Source of the DNA: Cytobacillus eiseniae
GTDB taxonomy: Bacteria > Bacillota > Bacilli > Bacillales > Cytobacillaceae
DNA length: 64,000 nucleotides
Assembly: GCF_017874625.1 (NCBI RefSeq)
Contig: NZ_JAGIKZ010000010.1
Span: 1 to 64,000 of the forward strand
Reading direction: 5' to 3'
Shown here: positions 1-8,784 of the stretch, piece by piece
How positions within the stretch are numbered: position 1 is the stretch's first letter
How the letters are laid out: every line of letters begins with the position of its first letter
Notes under the pieces: model-generated
Seen by the model: the letters and a program-made list of their open reading frames with translations, nothing else
What the model was told of the DNA's origin: nothing
The model's database searches: none
Position numbers and translations under genes: made by a program

Positions 1-208
1 CGCCCATTTTTTCGTTCGTTCGGGGTTCTATCAACCCTATTGAGGACTCTTCCGCCTGTTTTTTCGTTCGTTCGGGGTTCTATCTGCACTATTGAAGACT
101 CTTTCGCCCGCTTGTTCGTTCGCTTGGGGTTCTATCAACCCTATCGAAGACTCTTTCTCCCATTTTTTCATTCATTCGGAATTCTATCGCAATCATCAAA
201 AATACTTC
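1..208. repeat. 52-bp tandem repeat, about four copies
   Basis: Four degenerate copies lie head to tail. The heptamer TTCTATC recurs at 26, 78, 130 and 182, exactly 52 bp apart, and TTCGTTCG precedes it in the first three copies. A further TTCTATC at 222 is out of period, so the array decays there. The left end may continue beyond the window. No gene fits. The array lies just beyond the terminator of the RND pump gene, on its 3' side. Confidence 0.8.
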
Positions 209-235
209 ATCCATTTCAGCATTCTATCAGTCTAC

Positions 236-273
236 ATTAAAAACCCCCTACAAAATAAACATTTTGTAGGGGG
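236..273 (-). terminator. Rho-independent terminator of the RND pump gene
   Basis: A 13-bp perfect stem (244-256 with 261-273, loop of 4) is followed on the minus strand by a T tract (236-243). It lies only a few bases past the stop codon of the pump gene. Confidence 0.9.
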
Positions 274-281
274 GTTCATTA

Positions 282-3200
282 TTAGTTTTCTTCAATTTCT
301 TTACGATTTTTCTTAAATAGCTTTGATAGGAACTCATATACGATTGGTACAATAATTAGTGTTAACGCTGTAGAGCTTATTAACCCACCAATTACTGTAA
401 TACCAAGGCCTTTAGAAATTAGACCGCCACCGCCAGAGCCAATTGCTAATGGGATTAAAGCACCGATTGTAGCAATAGCTGTCATTAAGATTGGTCGTAG
501 ACGTGTAGCTCCTGCTTCTAAAATAGCTTCACGCAAGCTTAGACCCTCATGTTCCATGCGAATAATTCGATCGACAAGAACGATTGCATTTGTAACGACG
601 ATCCCAATTAACATTAATAATCCCATCATTACAGATACAGAAATCGTCTCCCCGGCTATTAATAGTCCAACAAATGAACCAATTACAGCGAATGGAAGCG
701 AGAATAGAATCGCAAATGGAGCCAGACCTTCACCAAATGTAACGACAAGAATGAAGTAAACAATCGCAATAGCCGCAAGCATCGCTACACCAAGCTGTGT
801 AAATGTTTCTGTCATATCTGCCTGCACACCAGCTACACCAACTGTTACACCTTTTGGTAAATCTAATTTATCAATTTCTTTGTCTGCTTTAGATGTTGCT
901 TTCGAAATATCATCATCCACAATCGTACCTGATACCGTTGCGTAGTATTCTCCTTTACTACGTGCAAGTGTATTTAATGTGGTTCCTTCCTTGACAGTCA
1001 CAAGCTCAGATAGAGGCATTGACATACCTAGTGCTGTTTGTACTTCTGTCGCTAAAAGATCATCAATTGATTTAGGCTGTTCTGTTTTTTCTTGTTGAAC
1101 AATCACTTCAATTGTATTTCCGTCTTTCTCAACTGTTGTTAATACATCCTGTGTACGTATAGGATTTAACATCATCACAATTTGACCAGTTGTTAAACCA
1201 TATTGCAATAATTCATCTTGTTCAACTTCAAATGTATACTCAACATATGCATCTTCCGTACTTGATGAGATATCTTTTAATCCATCAATATCTTTCATTG
1301 CCTCTTCTACCATTGCTACAGCATCATTTAATTTATTTAAATCTTCGCTATAGAATGTGTAGCTGACTTCATTTGTTGACATCGACATAGAAGAGAAATT
1401 TTGGCTCTTCCATTCACCCGATTGTCCAATATTGAATACATACTCTTCGATTTCTTCACGAACTTCGGGGAAATCTTTCATTTCTGGATCAAAGATGAGG
1501 TACATGAGGGCACCATTTCCGCCGCCACCCATCATCGCTGTCATCGGATCCCCGCTTTCAGTGATGGACACTTGAACGATATCAATATCTTTTCTTTTTA
1601 GAAGCTCATCTTCAACATCCGCTACATTTGTTAAAGTATCATCTAATAACTCACCTGTTTCAGGGGTATAGGTTAAGTACATAACCTTTTCTTCCTCACT
1701 GCCCAGGAAGCTAAAACCGATTAATGGAGTTAATGCTACACTACCCACTAGTAATAATATAGCAATAATCGATGTAATGATTTTATGGTTAAGGGTACGA
1801 TTTAAGATTCCTTTATACCAATTAGCTAGTTTCCCTACTTCTTTATGACTGCTTTCTGTCTTTTCACTATATAGTTTTTTCTTAAATAGGAAGTGAGACA
1901 TTGCTGGAACGATGGTAATAGCAACAATTAATGATGCGCCTAATGCAAATGTCATCGTTAGAGCAAATGGCATGAATAGCTCGCCAACCATTCCACCAAC
2001 AAAAATTAATGGAGCAAATACAGCAACCGTAACTAATGTGGAAGATAAAATTGGCTTGAACATTTCAATTGTTGCTTCACGTACAAGGGCACGCCCTGAT
2101 AATTTTTCTTCTTTTAAGTGTAGACGACGATAAATGTTTTCAACTACAACAATGGAGTCATCTATAACACGCCCAATTGCAACAGTAATGGCACCGAGCG
2201 TCATAATATTTAATGTAATATCTAACCAATGAAGCAGAAGTAACGCCATAAAAATCGACACTGGGATGGAAACAATCGAGATAATCGTTGACTTCACATC
2301 ACGCAAGAATAAAAGGATAATTAATACGGCAATTAATCCACCAAATAATGCTTTCTCAACCATCGTCATGACCGATTCTTCAATTGGTGCCCCTTGGTCA
2401 AGTGAAATATCTACAACAAGTCCTTCAATTTTTGCTTCTTCTTCTTCAACTAATTCCTTCACACTATTTACAACATCAACCGTGTTTGCTTGCTGTCCTT
2501 TCACAATTTGGATCGCAATGGCATTTTCTCCATTTGTACGCGATACAGATTGCACTTTACCTACTACCTCAATAGTAGCAATATCACTAAGCTTTACAAA
2601 AGGAAGCGGCTGTGACTCTGATGGTGTAACGGGAATAAGCATTTCCTTTAATTCATCAGCTGTCATGAACTTGCCATCAACAGATACAGCTTGCTCACCT
2701 TCTTCAAATTCATAAAGGCCTAATGACACAGCAAGGTCACTAGCTTGAATCATTTGCTTAACCGTATCTTCCGTTAAGCCAAGTTCCGTCATTTTTTCTT
2801 CATTATAAGTCAATTCTACTTCTTCAATATGTTGACCAGTAATTGTCGTTGATGCAACTCCGTCAATTTTATCGATTTTCGGAAGAAGTACATCCTCTAC
2901 TGTTGAAGTTAATTCTACAATATCTTCTGTCTTACTACTTACACTTAGAGCAACTACTGGCATCATGTTCATGCTAATTGCTGTAATTGTAGGTTCCTGT
3001 GCATTTTCCGGTAAAGTAACTGCATCTAATGCAGATTCTAATGCACGTTTTGCCTCTGCCATATCAATTCCATAATCATATTCAACTTGAATGCTTGACA
3101 TATTCGAATAGGAATTAGAGTATACCGATTTCACATCTTCTAAGTTTTCGATGGCTTTCTCCAAAGGCATCGAGACATCTTCCATTACTTGTTCTGGAGT

Positions 3201-3365
3201 CGCACCTGGATAAACCCCCATTACCATTAAATACGGGATGGAAATATCCGGAATGGTTTCTGTTTTCATTTGAGTACCTGAATAAATTCCAGAAACGGTA
3301 ATGATGATTGTTAGTAACCAAACGGCTAATTTATTCTTTAGGACGAAATTAACTAATCCTTTCAC
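282..3365 (-). CDS. swrC: RND-family efflux pump, SwrC/AcrB-like
   Basis: Proton-driven inner-membrane exporter of the AcrB/AcrD/AcrF group; the closest remembered relative is B. subtilis SwrC (YerP), which exports surfactin and other amphiphiles. About 1027 residues, usual length. An N-terminal membrane helix (residues 5-30) is followed by the porter segment with PGATPEQV, and a second helical block starts near residue 340. The paired aspartates of the proton relay (VIDDSIVVVENI, near residue 400) are present. I chose the GTG at 3365 because the protein then starts MKGLVNFVLKNK like SwrC and AGGGTAGG lies upstream; an in-frame ATG at 3383 is possible. No membrane-fusion protein gene is adjacent, as expected for a Gram-positive. 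Divergent from a TetR gene that probably represses it. Confidence 0.9.
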   Translation of the reverse strand: MKGLVNFVLKNKLAVWLLTIIITVSGIYSGTQMKTETIPDISIPYLMVMGVYPGATPEQVMEDVSMPLEKAIENLEDVKSVYSNSYSNMSSIQVEYDYGIDMAEAKRALESALDAVTLPENAQEPTITAISMNMMPVVALSVSSKTEDIVELTSTVEDVLLPKIDKIDGVASTTITGQHIEEVELTYNEEKMTELGLTEDTVKQMIQASDLAVSLGLYEFEEGEQAVSVDGKFMTADELKEMLIPVTPSESQPLPFVKLSDIATIEVVGKVQSVSRTNGENAIAIQIVKGQQANTVDVVNSVKELVEEEEAKIEGLVVDISLDQGAPIEESVMTMVEKALFGGLIAVLIILLFLRDVKSTIISIVSIPVSIFMALLLLHWLDITLNIMTLGAITVAIGRVIDDSIVVVENIYRRLHLKEEKLSGRALVREATIEMFKPILSSTLVTVAVFAPLIFVGGMVGELFMPFALTMTFALGASLIVAITIVPAMSHFLFKKKLYSEKTESSHKEVGKLANWYKGILNRTLNHKIITSIIAILLLVGSVALTPLIGFSFLGSEEEKVMYLTYTPETGELLDDTLTNVADVEDELLKRKDIDIVQVSITESGDPMTAMMGGGGNGALMYLIFDPEMKDFPEVREEIEEYVFNIGQSGEWKSQNFSSMSMSTNEVSYTFYSEDLNKLNDAVAMVEEAMKDIDGLKDISSSTEDAYVEYTFEVEQDELLQYGLTTGQIVMMLNPIRTQDVLTTVEKDGNTIEVIVQQEKTEQPKSIDDLLATEVQTALGMSMPLSELVTVKEGTTLNTLARSKGEYYATVSGTIVDDDISKATSKADKEIDKLDLPKGVTVGVAGVQADMTETFTQLGVAMLAAIAIVYFILVVTFGEGLAPFAILFSLPFAVIGSFVGLLIAGETISVSVMMGLLMLIGIVVTNAIVLVDRIIRMEHEGLSLREAILEAGATRLRPILMTAIATIGALIPLAIGSGGGGLISKGLGITVIGGLISSTALTLIIVPIVYEFLSKLFKKNRKEIEEN

Positions 3366-3382
3366 TCTTACACCTACCCTCA

Positions 3383-3411
3383 TTGACTTAATAAGCTCAT
3401 TTCCTTATAAT
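3383..3411 (+). promoter_or_regulatory. Promoter of the TetR gene
   Basis: -35 TTGACT (3383-3388), 17-bp spacer, perfect -10 TATAAT (3406-3411). The -10 directly abuts the dyad at 3412-3429. Confidence 0.75.
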
Positions 3412-3435
3412 AATGACCAATGAGTCATTTGTCAA
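3407..3435 (-). promoter_or_regulatory. Promoter of the RND pump gene
   Basis: On the minus strand a perfect -35 TTGACA (3435-3430) is separated by 17 bp from TATTAT (3412-3407). The spacer is filled almost exactly by the dyad at 3412-3429. Confidence 0.75.
3412..3429. promoter_or_regulatory. Dyad operator between divergent promoters
   Basis: AATGACCAATGAGTCATT: 6-bp perfect arms (AATGAC/GTCATT) around a 6-bp centre. It occupies the spacer of the leftward promoter and touches the -10 of the rightward one, so one bound repressor could block both. Presumed site of the adjacent TetR protein. Confidence 0.7.
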
Positions 3436-3462
3436 TATAAAGGCTTAGGAGCGATAAATATT

Positions 3463-4329
3463 ATGATTAAGAAACAATTGATAATGGAAAAAGCCTTGGA
3501 GCTATTTGCCATCCAAGGAATTGAAGCCACACCCATCCAGCAAATAACTGATTATTGCGGGATTTCAAAAGGTGCCTTTTATTTAGCATTTAAATCAAAG
3601 GACGAATTAATTATTGCACTTATTGATCACTTTATGATACAAATTATTTCTGATATTGACTACACAGTCAAAAATACACAAAATAAACAGGAGCTCTTAT
3701 TCTCCTTTTTCCAAACAACATTTCAGTCATTTCACACCCATGCTAATTTTGCTAAAATTTTTATGAAAGAGCAATCACATTCATTTAATAAAGAACTTAT
3801 TAATAAAATGCGCCATTATGATCGCTTAATGGATGAGATCATCCTTTCACTTATTGAACAAATATATGGAGACAGAGTGATCGATACAAAATATGATTTA
3901 ATTTATACGATTAAAGGGCTGATGAATAGTTACTCTGCATTTTTTATATTGAATAAAGGACCTATAGATATAGATTTATTATCTCAATCACTTGCTGAAA
4001 AAACAAATTTAATTGCGACAAATACTACAACTCCGTTTATATCAAAAGAGATGATGGAAATCTTTAAACTATCAAACAATGATGAAAATTCCAAGGAGCA
4101 GATTTCCGAAATCCTCCTACAAAAAATAGAAGAGCTGGATGAATCCACTGAAAAAGAATCGTTAATCCTTTTAAATCAACATGTACTAGAGACATCCTTA
4201 CATCCTGCAATTGTACAAGGCTTACTGAAAAACATCCAGAACCATCCGCATTGTAAAGGCATTGCTTATATCTTAAGTAATTACTTTATGCAGGATGGAG
4301 GGATAAATGTCTCATCTTGTTTCTCATAA
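3463..4329 (+). CDS. TetR/AcrR-family transcriptional regulator
   Basis: DNA-binding repressor of 288 residues, long for the family (usually near 200). The N-terminal helix-turn-helix spans about residues 6-50 (IQQITDYCGISKGAFYLAFK, then SKDELI). The C-terminal ligand-binding part is not recognisable by motif and carries an extension of roughly 80 residues rich in charged and polar residues. Divergent from the RND pump gene, with overlapping promoters sharing an 18-bp dyad, so autoregulation plus repression of the pump is likely; B. subtilis YerO is the analogous neighbour of SwrC. GGAG lies about 11 bases before the ATG. Inducer unknown. Confidence 0.9.
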   Translation: MIKKQLIMEKALELFAIQGIEATPIQQITDYCGISKGAFYLAFKSKDELIIALIDHFMIQIISDIDYTVKNTQNKQELLFSFFQTTFQSFHTHANFAKIFMKEQSHSFNKELINKMRHYDRLMDEIILSLIEQIYGDRVIDTKYDLIYTIKGLMNSYSAFFILNKGPIDIDLLSQSLAEKTNLIATNTTTPFISKEMMEIFKLSNNDENSKEQISEILLQKIEELDESTEKESLILLNQHVLETSLHPAIVQGLLKNIQNHPHCKGIAYILSNYFMQDGGINVSSCFS

Positions 4330-4350
4330 AAATAGTGAATAACCCCCAAA

Positions 4351-4512
4351 ATTATAGAGGCTGGAACAAAAGGTTTTCAGCAACTAAAAAGCCGAACGAT
4401 TATTAGAAATGCTAACACTGCATTCTACAATAGTTCGGCTTTCTGTATTTAGCTAATAAAAATGAGTCGGCTTTGGACACAGATAAATTAGTTATATCCC
4501 AGCCTCTATAAT
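4351..4512. repeat. 162-bp element with 14-bp terminal inverted repeats
   Basis: ATTATAGAGGCTGG at 4351-4364 is repeated as its exact reverse complement at 4499-4512. Inside lies a second perfect 10-bp inverted pair (AAAGCCGAAC 4388-4397, GTTCGGCTTT 4433-4442). It fills the gap between the convergent TetR and bmr genes and would form a long bipartite hairpin on either RNA strand, possibly acting as a two-way terminator. It is too short to encode a protein. Confidence 0.8.
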
Positions 4513-4514
4513 CC

Positions 4515-5675
4515 TTATCCCTTCATATGTGATGGCTGTTTCCAAGCAAGAGAGAGCCCAATACCAATGACAAGAAAGACTGCTGCAAAATAATACGGAT
4601 AATTTAAATCGATATCAAATAGGATGCCACCAATAATCGGTCCGAACACATTCCCAATGCTTGTAAACATTGAGTTCATTCCGCCCACAAACCCCTGATC
4701 TTTTCCAGCAATTTTCGATAAATAAGAGGTAACGGCTGGTCGCATTAAATCAAATCCGACAAAAATAACAAAGGTAACAATTAAAATGCTTGCATATGAG
4801 GTAACTACAGTCATAAGCATAACCAGAATAGCTGAAAAGATAAGAGAATAGCGAATCAGACGAATTTCTCCAAATAACATTGTTAAACGATCAAATAAGG
4901 CAACCTGCGCAATCGCCCCAATAATTGCTCCACCTGTAATCGCAATCGCAATATCCTTCGGAGTGAAACTGAATTTATGATCAACAAACAGAGAAAAGAA
5001 GGATTCAAATGAAGCTAAACCGAATGAAGAAATGAGAATAATCATGAAAGCAATGAAATACATCGGTGAAAAAATCCGCTTAATTCCTGACTTTTGCTCT
5101 CCCACTGCCTCTTCTTGATTACGCTCTGGTTCCCTGAGAGTAATCATTGATAAGATAGCCGCAATCATGGCTAACGCTGCTGCTGAATAAAATGGAATAC
5201 GTGTGCCAACCTCAGCCAAAAAACCGCCCAGTCCCGGTCCAATAATAAAACCAGTTGAAATCGCTGCTGACATATAACCAAGTGCTTTCGGACGTGTCTC
5301 AATAGTTGTAATATCAGCAATAAACGCTGTTACAGCAGGCATAATAAACGCCGCACTTACCCCACCAAGTATACGAGAAATAAAGAGTACCTCAACTACT
5401 TTCCCTATTCCAAATAAAAATTCCGAAACACTAAAAAATAATAACCCAAGAATGATCATTTTTTTACGACCAAACTGGTCTGCCCATCGACCCGCAAGTG
5501 GGGATACAAGCAATTGGGCAATTGCAAATGCCGCAACCATATAGCCAACAACTGATCCTGATAATTTCAGTTCATTCATAATAGTCGGCAATACTGGAAT
5601 GACGAGTCCAATGCCTAAAAACGCGATAAATAAATTCACAAGTAAAATCGCTAATGTTGTATTTTGTTTTCTCAT
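4515..5675 (-). CDS. bmr: Multidrug efflux transporter Bmr (MFS)
   Basis: Twelve-helix major facilitator, drug/H+ antiporter. The sequence is recognisably that of B. subtilis Bmr along its length: IGLVIPVLPTIMNELKLSG at the start, GRWADQFGRKK (MFS motif A) near residue 70, GFIIGPGLGGFLAE (antiporter motif C) near 150, and GFDLMRPAVTSYLSKIAG near 315. 386 residues, usual length. The start at 5675 is chosen because the protein then begins MRKQNTTLAILL like Bmr; an in-frame extension to 5780 covers the promoter region. No MerR-type BmrR gene follows it here, unlike in B. subtilis, so its regulation is unclear. Convergent with the TetR gene across the 162-bp element. Confidence 0.93.
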   Translation of the reverse strand: MRKQNTTLAILLVNLFIAFLGIGLVIPVLPTIMNELKLSGSVVGYMVAAFAIAQLLVSPLAGRWADQFGRKKMIILGLLFFSVSEFLFGIGKVVEVLFISRILGGVSAAFIMPAVTAFIADITTIETRPKALGYMSAAISTGFIIGPGLGGFLAEVGTRIPFYSAAALAMIAAILSMITLREPERNQEEAVGEQKSGIKRIFSPMYFIAFMIILISSFGLASFESFFSLFVDHKFSFTPKDIAIAITGGAIIGAIAQVALFDRLTMLFGEIRLIRYSLIFSAILVMLMTVVTSYASILIVTFVIFVGFDLMRPAVTSYLSKIAGKDQGFVGGMNSMFTSIGNVFGPIIGGILFDIDLNYPYYFAAVFLVIGIGLSLAWKQPSHMKG

Positions 5676-5715
5676 TTTTGTAATTTCTCTCTTTCCATAC
5701 AAATGTATAAGCAAT

Positions 5716-5745
5716 AGTATATACGATAAAAGGAGAGAGAGACAA
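5716..5745 (-). promoter_or_regulatory. Probable bmr promoter
   Basis: Minus strand -35 TTGTCT (5745-5740), 18-bp spacer, -10 TATACT (5721-5716), about 40 bp before the chosen start. An ATACAAATGTAT dyad follows at about 5697-5708, a possible operator. Confidence 0.5.
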
Positions 5746-5965
5746 TTTCTACGATTTAAAAGAAATATTATCAAATTCAATCAATATTTTTATGAGACTC
5801 CTGTGATTCTTAATATTTGACTTATCGAAACGGCCTCCAAACATATAGCTTATATAAAAAGAGTTACATATGAAAAGCTTACTAAATGAGGGGTAGTTTA
5901 GGATTTAATACGAGAAGGCGTAATTAATAATAGAAACGAGCTTCTATTTAATATTTCATAAGTAA

Positions 5966-5991
5966 AGAGGGACAATATCCCATGTCCCTCT
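5966..5991 (-). terminator. Terminator of the ABC importer operon
   Basis: Perfect 9-bp stem AGAGGGACA (5966-5974) with TGTCCCTCT (5983-5991), overlapping the permease stop codon, then TTTACTT on the minus strand. The T tract is short. Confidence 0.65.
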
Positions 5992-6760
5992 ACTCCTTTA
6001 CTTTCCACCGTAAAATAACTTTTTTAAAAGGATTAATGACAAGATAGTCAATTGCAATAATAATAAGGATACTTAATAATGTCCACGCGAAAACCTTTGC
6101 CGTGTCAATATTAATTCTTGCATAGGACAGTGATGCCCCTATACCATTATCAGATCCTAGTAGCTCAGCCATAATTGTAATTCTTACCGAACTCCCAGCA
6201 GCTAAAGAAATAGCTGTAAAAATCGGCACAGTTAGACTTGGAATGATAATATCTTTTAATACTTGTAATGGTGAGCGATTGTATAATTTAGCCATCTCCA
6301 ATAATTGAGAATCAATGTTTCTCCAGCCATCTGCCGTATTTAGAAAAAATGTTGGAAATACTAGCACACTAACAACAAGAATTGGAATCAATGAACCTGT
6401 TCCAAACCAAACCATTGCTAACACAACGAGTATAATCGGTGGAATTCCTAATAATATAGAGATAATAGGTCGAAACGCTTCATATAGTAATGGATATTTT
6501 CCCGCTAACAAACCACATCCGGTAGCCAGAACCATACCAATCGTAAAACCAATTGCCATTCTCGTTATAGACGTCAGGAGCTGCTCGAATAATTCACCAC
6601 TTTCAACTAAAGAAAGGAACCCTTGAAACGTTTCTACCGGTGATGGAATGAGAATACTAGGGAATTGATTAGAGAGAATGACCCATATAATCAGAATGAA
6701 AACGATAGTTACTGCTTGCATGAAATAACTATGTTTATTTTTCGTAATAGAACCCTTCAT
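5990..6760 (-). CDS. ABC importer permease, SsuC/TauC type
   Basis: Membrane subunit of an importer of the nitrate/sulfonate/bicarbonate class; 256 residues with about six hydrophobic helices. The cytoplasmic EAA-type loop is at about residues 160-190 (LLEMAKLYNRSPLQVLKDIIIP). The ATG at 6760 is preferred because GGAGGG lies 10 bases upstream; an in-frame TTG at 6778 is possible. The start lies inside the 3' end of the binding-protein gene (26-bp overlap), which implies translational coupling. Last gene of the ATPase-binding protein-permease operon. The substrate cannot be read from the sequence. Confidence 0.85.
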   Translation of the reverse strand: MKGSITKNKHSYFMQAVTIVFILIIWVILSNQFPSILIPSPVETFQGFLSLVESGELFEQLLTSITRMAIGFTIGMVLATGCGLLAGKYPLLYEAFRPIISILLGIPPIILVVLAMVWFGTGSLIPILVVSVLVFPTFFLNTADGWRNIDSQLLEMAKLYNRSPLQVLKDIIIPSLTVPIFTAISLAAGSSVRITIMAELLGSDNGIGASLSYARINIDTAKVFAWTLLSILIIIAIDYLVINPFKKVILRWKVKE

Positions 6761-7772
6761 CTGGGAGCTTCCCTCCAATTATATCTGGAGAAATAGTCGC
6801 TAGTTCTGAGAAGAAAAATTCGAGTTCTTCCTTCGCTTCTTTTGCTGTTACAAACTTTAAATTCAAGGAAGGAATAAGCTTTTGGATAAAAGCTGGCTCC
6901 AATCCATCCTGATATTTCGCAACTACTTTAGCCGCTTCCTCTGGAGACTCATTTAAGTAAGCAATAGACTCCATAAGCTGATTTTGAAGATTTTCAACAG
7001 CCTCCGGATTTGATTCAATTAACTTACCACTCACAATGATCCCTGCTTGTGGAATTCGCGCTTCCTTACCTGTTGCAGCAGCCCATTCATCTTGAAGACT
7101 CAATGCCTTCTGCAAGTTCTTTCCTTCTTTTTTCGCCTTTGCTAACGCTAATGATGCTGTATGTTCAGGCAAAATCGCATACTCTGCCTTTCCCGCTGCA
7201 AGCAGCTGAACAACTTCTTGAGGAGTTGAAGTATACTCGATATTCAGTTCCTCCATTTGAATATTGTTTTTATTAAGCAAATATTTAAAGACTAAGTCAG
7301 GCATATCTCCTTTGAATGGAACATGTATTGTTTTTCCTTTCAAATCTTTCAAGGAAACCTCTTCACCCTCGGGTCCAATCATATACAAAATTCCCCAAAT
7401 TAGTGTATTCACTAACTTAATGTCTACATCTTTATTATACAAATTGGCACCAACATATGTCGGCACTGCTGAAACCTGAACCTGATTACTACTAATTCTT
7501 GCTCTTAATTCATCAGGTGTATTCCAAGTCATGAAGCTAATTTCCTCTACGGTATCACCTAAATGATTATCTTCTATAATTTTATAAATAGGAGCCGCTA
7601 TCGATACACCTGCAGGAGCTTGAATGGCTAGATTTTCCGTTACAGAGATCTCTTCGGTTTCTTCTTCTACCTTTGCTTCATCACCTTTTTTATCAGATTC
7701 ATTTGATGAGCATGCACCTAATAACAATACAATAAGAATAGTTACTACTGTTCGAAACATTACTTTATTCAT
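6735..7772 (-). CDS. ABC substrate-binding lipoprotein, SsuA/NMT1-like
   Basis: Extracytoplasmic binding protein of 345 residues. The signal peptide ends in lipobox LLGAC (lipid-anchored cysteine near residue 21), followed by an acidic linker to about residue 45. The mature part begins ENLAIQAPAGVSIAAPIYKI and has the alternating alpha/beta pattern of two-lobed nitrate/sulfonate/bicarbonate-type receptors; LKDLKGKTIHVPFKG near residue 145 is the typical hinge region. AGGAGG lies 8 bases before the ATG. It overlaps the ATPase gene by 8 bp and the permease gene by 26 bp. The ligand is unknown; neither sulfonate monooxygenase nor nitrate reductase genes are near. Confidence 0.85.
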   Translation of the reverse strand: MNKVMFRTVVTILIVLLLGACSSNESDKKGDEAKVEEETEEISVTENLAIQAPAGVSIAAPIYKIIEDNHLGDTVEEISFMTWNTPDELRARISSNQVQVSAVPTYVGANLYNKDVDIKLVNTLIWGILYMIGPEGEEVSLKDLKGKTIHVPFKGDMPDLVFKYLLNKNNIQMEELNIEYTSTPQEVVQLLAAGKAEYAILPEHTASLALAKAKKEGKNLQKALSLQDEWAAATGKEARIPQAGIIVSGKLIESNPEAVENLQNQLMESIAYLNESPEEAAKVVAKYQDGLEPAFIQKLIPSLNLKFVTAKEAKEELEFFFSELATISPDIIGGKLPDEGFYYEK

Positions 7773-8478
7773 CCAATTCTCCTCCTAATAAGCAGTTACA
7801 CAACTCACAAGTTAACTGTTTTATAAATCGGTCGCTTCTTTCTTGACGGGTAATTTGAACGGTCACTTCCTTTTTCACTCTGCATGGTTTGTCATGAAGT
7901 AATAGAATACGATCCGCAATTCTCGCAGCTTCCTCGGCATCATGTGTCACATACATGACCCCAAGTCGATTATCATCAATAATCGAAAGTAAATCATTTT
8001 GAATTTCTTTTTTAATTAAAATGTCCAATGCTGAAAACGGCTCGTCCATCAGAATGAGTTGAGGATGAAAAGCTAAAGCCCTTGCAATCGATATGCGCTG
8101 CCTCATCCCACCTGATAATTGACTTGGATAGGAGTCATGAACATTTTCTAACCCAACCTTCGCTAAAGCATCAAAAGCCATTTTCTGAGATTCTTCACCT
8201 TTTCCAATGACAAATAAAAGATTTTCGAGAACTGTTTTCCAAGGAAGCAATCGCGGCTCCTGAAAAATATATCCTACTTGATTTGTATGGACAAATGCTT
8301 CACCTGTAGTCAATTCAGTCAAACCAGCTGCAATATTCAATATGGTTGTTTTCCCACAACCTGAAGGCCCTAATAACGCAACAACCTCTTGCTTTCTGAG
8401 CTGAAAGCTGACTTTATCAAGAACAGTCGTATTTTTGTATTTTTTTGTGACATTATTAAACTCAATTAAAGTATCCAT
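7765..8478 (-). CDS. ABC importer ATPase, SsuB/TauB type
   Basis: Cytoplasmic ATPase of 237 residues, first gene of the importer operon. Walker A GPSGCGKTT near residue 38, Q-loop YIFQEPRLLPW near 70, signature LSGGMRQRISIARAL near 122, Walker B LILMDEPFSALD near 143 and switch histidine VTHDAEEA near 180 are all intact. The EPRLLPW Q-loop is typical of the nitrate/sulfonate/taurine class. It faces the divergent Crp/Fnr gene across a 306-bp gap that contains a Fur-like box, which suggests control by iron, by the Crp-like protein, or by both; the sequence does not decide. Confidence 0.88.
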   Translation of the reverse strand: MDTLIEFNNVTKKYKNTTVLDKVSFQLRKQEVVALLGPSGCGKTTILNIAAGLTELTTGEAFVHTNQVGYIFQEPRLLPWKTVLENLLFVIGKGEESQKMAFDALAKVGLENVHDSYPSQLSGGMRQRISIARALAFHPQLILMDEPFSALDILIKKEIQNDLLSIIDDNRLGVMYVTHDAEEAARIADRILLLHDKPCRVKKEVTVQITRQERSDRFIKQLTCELCNCLLGGELDE

Positions 8479-8715
8479 GCCGTCCTCACTCTATATAAGT
8501 ACATTATTTTGCTGCTAACATAGTTACATGGCCATAAAAATCTTTATTTTTATCAAATATCTTAATTAGCTTAAATAATCAATCTTCATCATCTTTTTCC
8601 TTTCGAGCATTTTCAATCATTTTAAATATCATTCCATCCCCAAAATAAATGAGCTTATTTCAAAAACTTCCCTCCATTACATGAGAATACTTTCAAAGGT
8701 ATTGTTATTATCATT

Positions 8716-8734
8716 GTAAATGATTATCATTATC
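8716..8734. promoter_or_regulatory. Fur-box-like sequence before the Crp/Fnr gene
   Basis: GTAAATGATTATCATTATC agrees at 16 of 19 positions with the classical Fur box GATAATGATAATCATTATC. An overlapping TTATTATCAT lies just upstream. It is about 50 bp before the Crp-like start codon and 240 bp before the divergent importer operon. The rest of 8479-8784 shows no other clear signal. Confidence 0.55.
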
Positions 8735-8784
8735 AATATACGTTAAATGAATCACGATTTTTGTAATTTTTTTCGGAGGGTAAT

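Noticed and set aside
2266..2715. Long plus-strand reading frame inside the RND pump gene
   Set aside because: Lies opposite a strongly conserved pump gene, lacks a ribosome binding site, and its Ser/Thr/Ile-rich composition is that of an antisense shadow. Similar opposite-strand frames inside bmrC, xylB, xylA, the siderophore permeases and helD were dismissed for the same reason.
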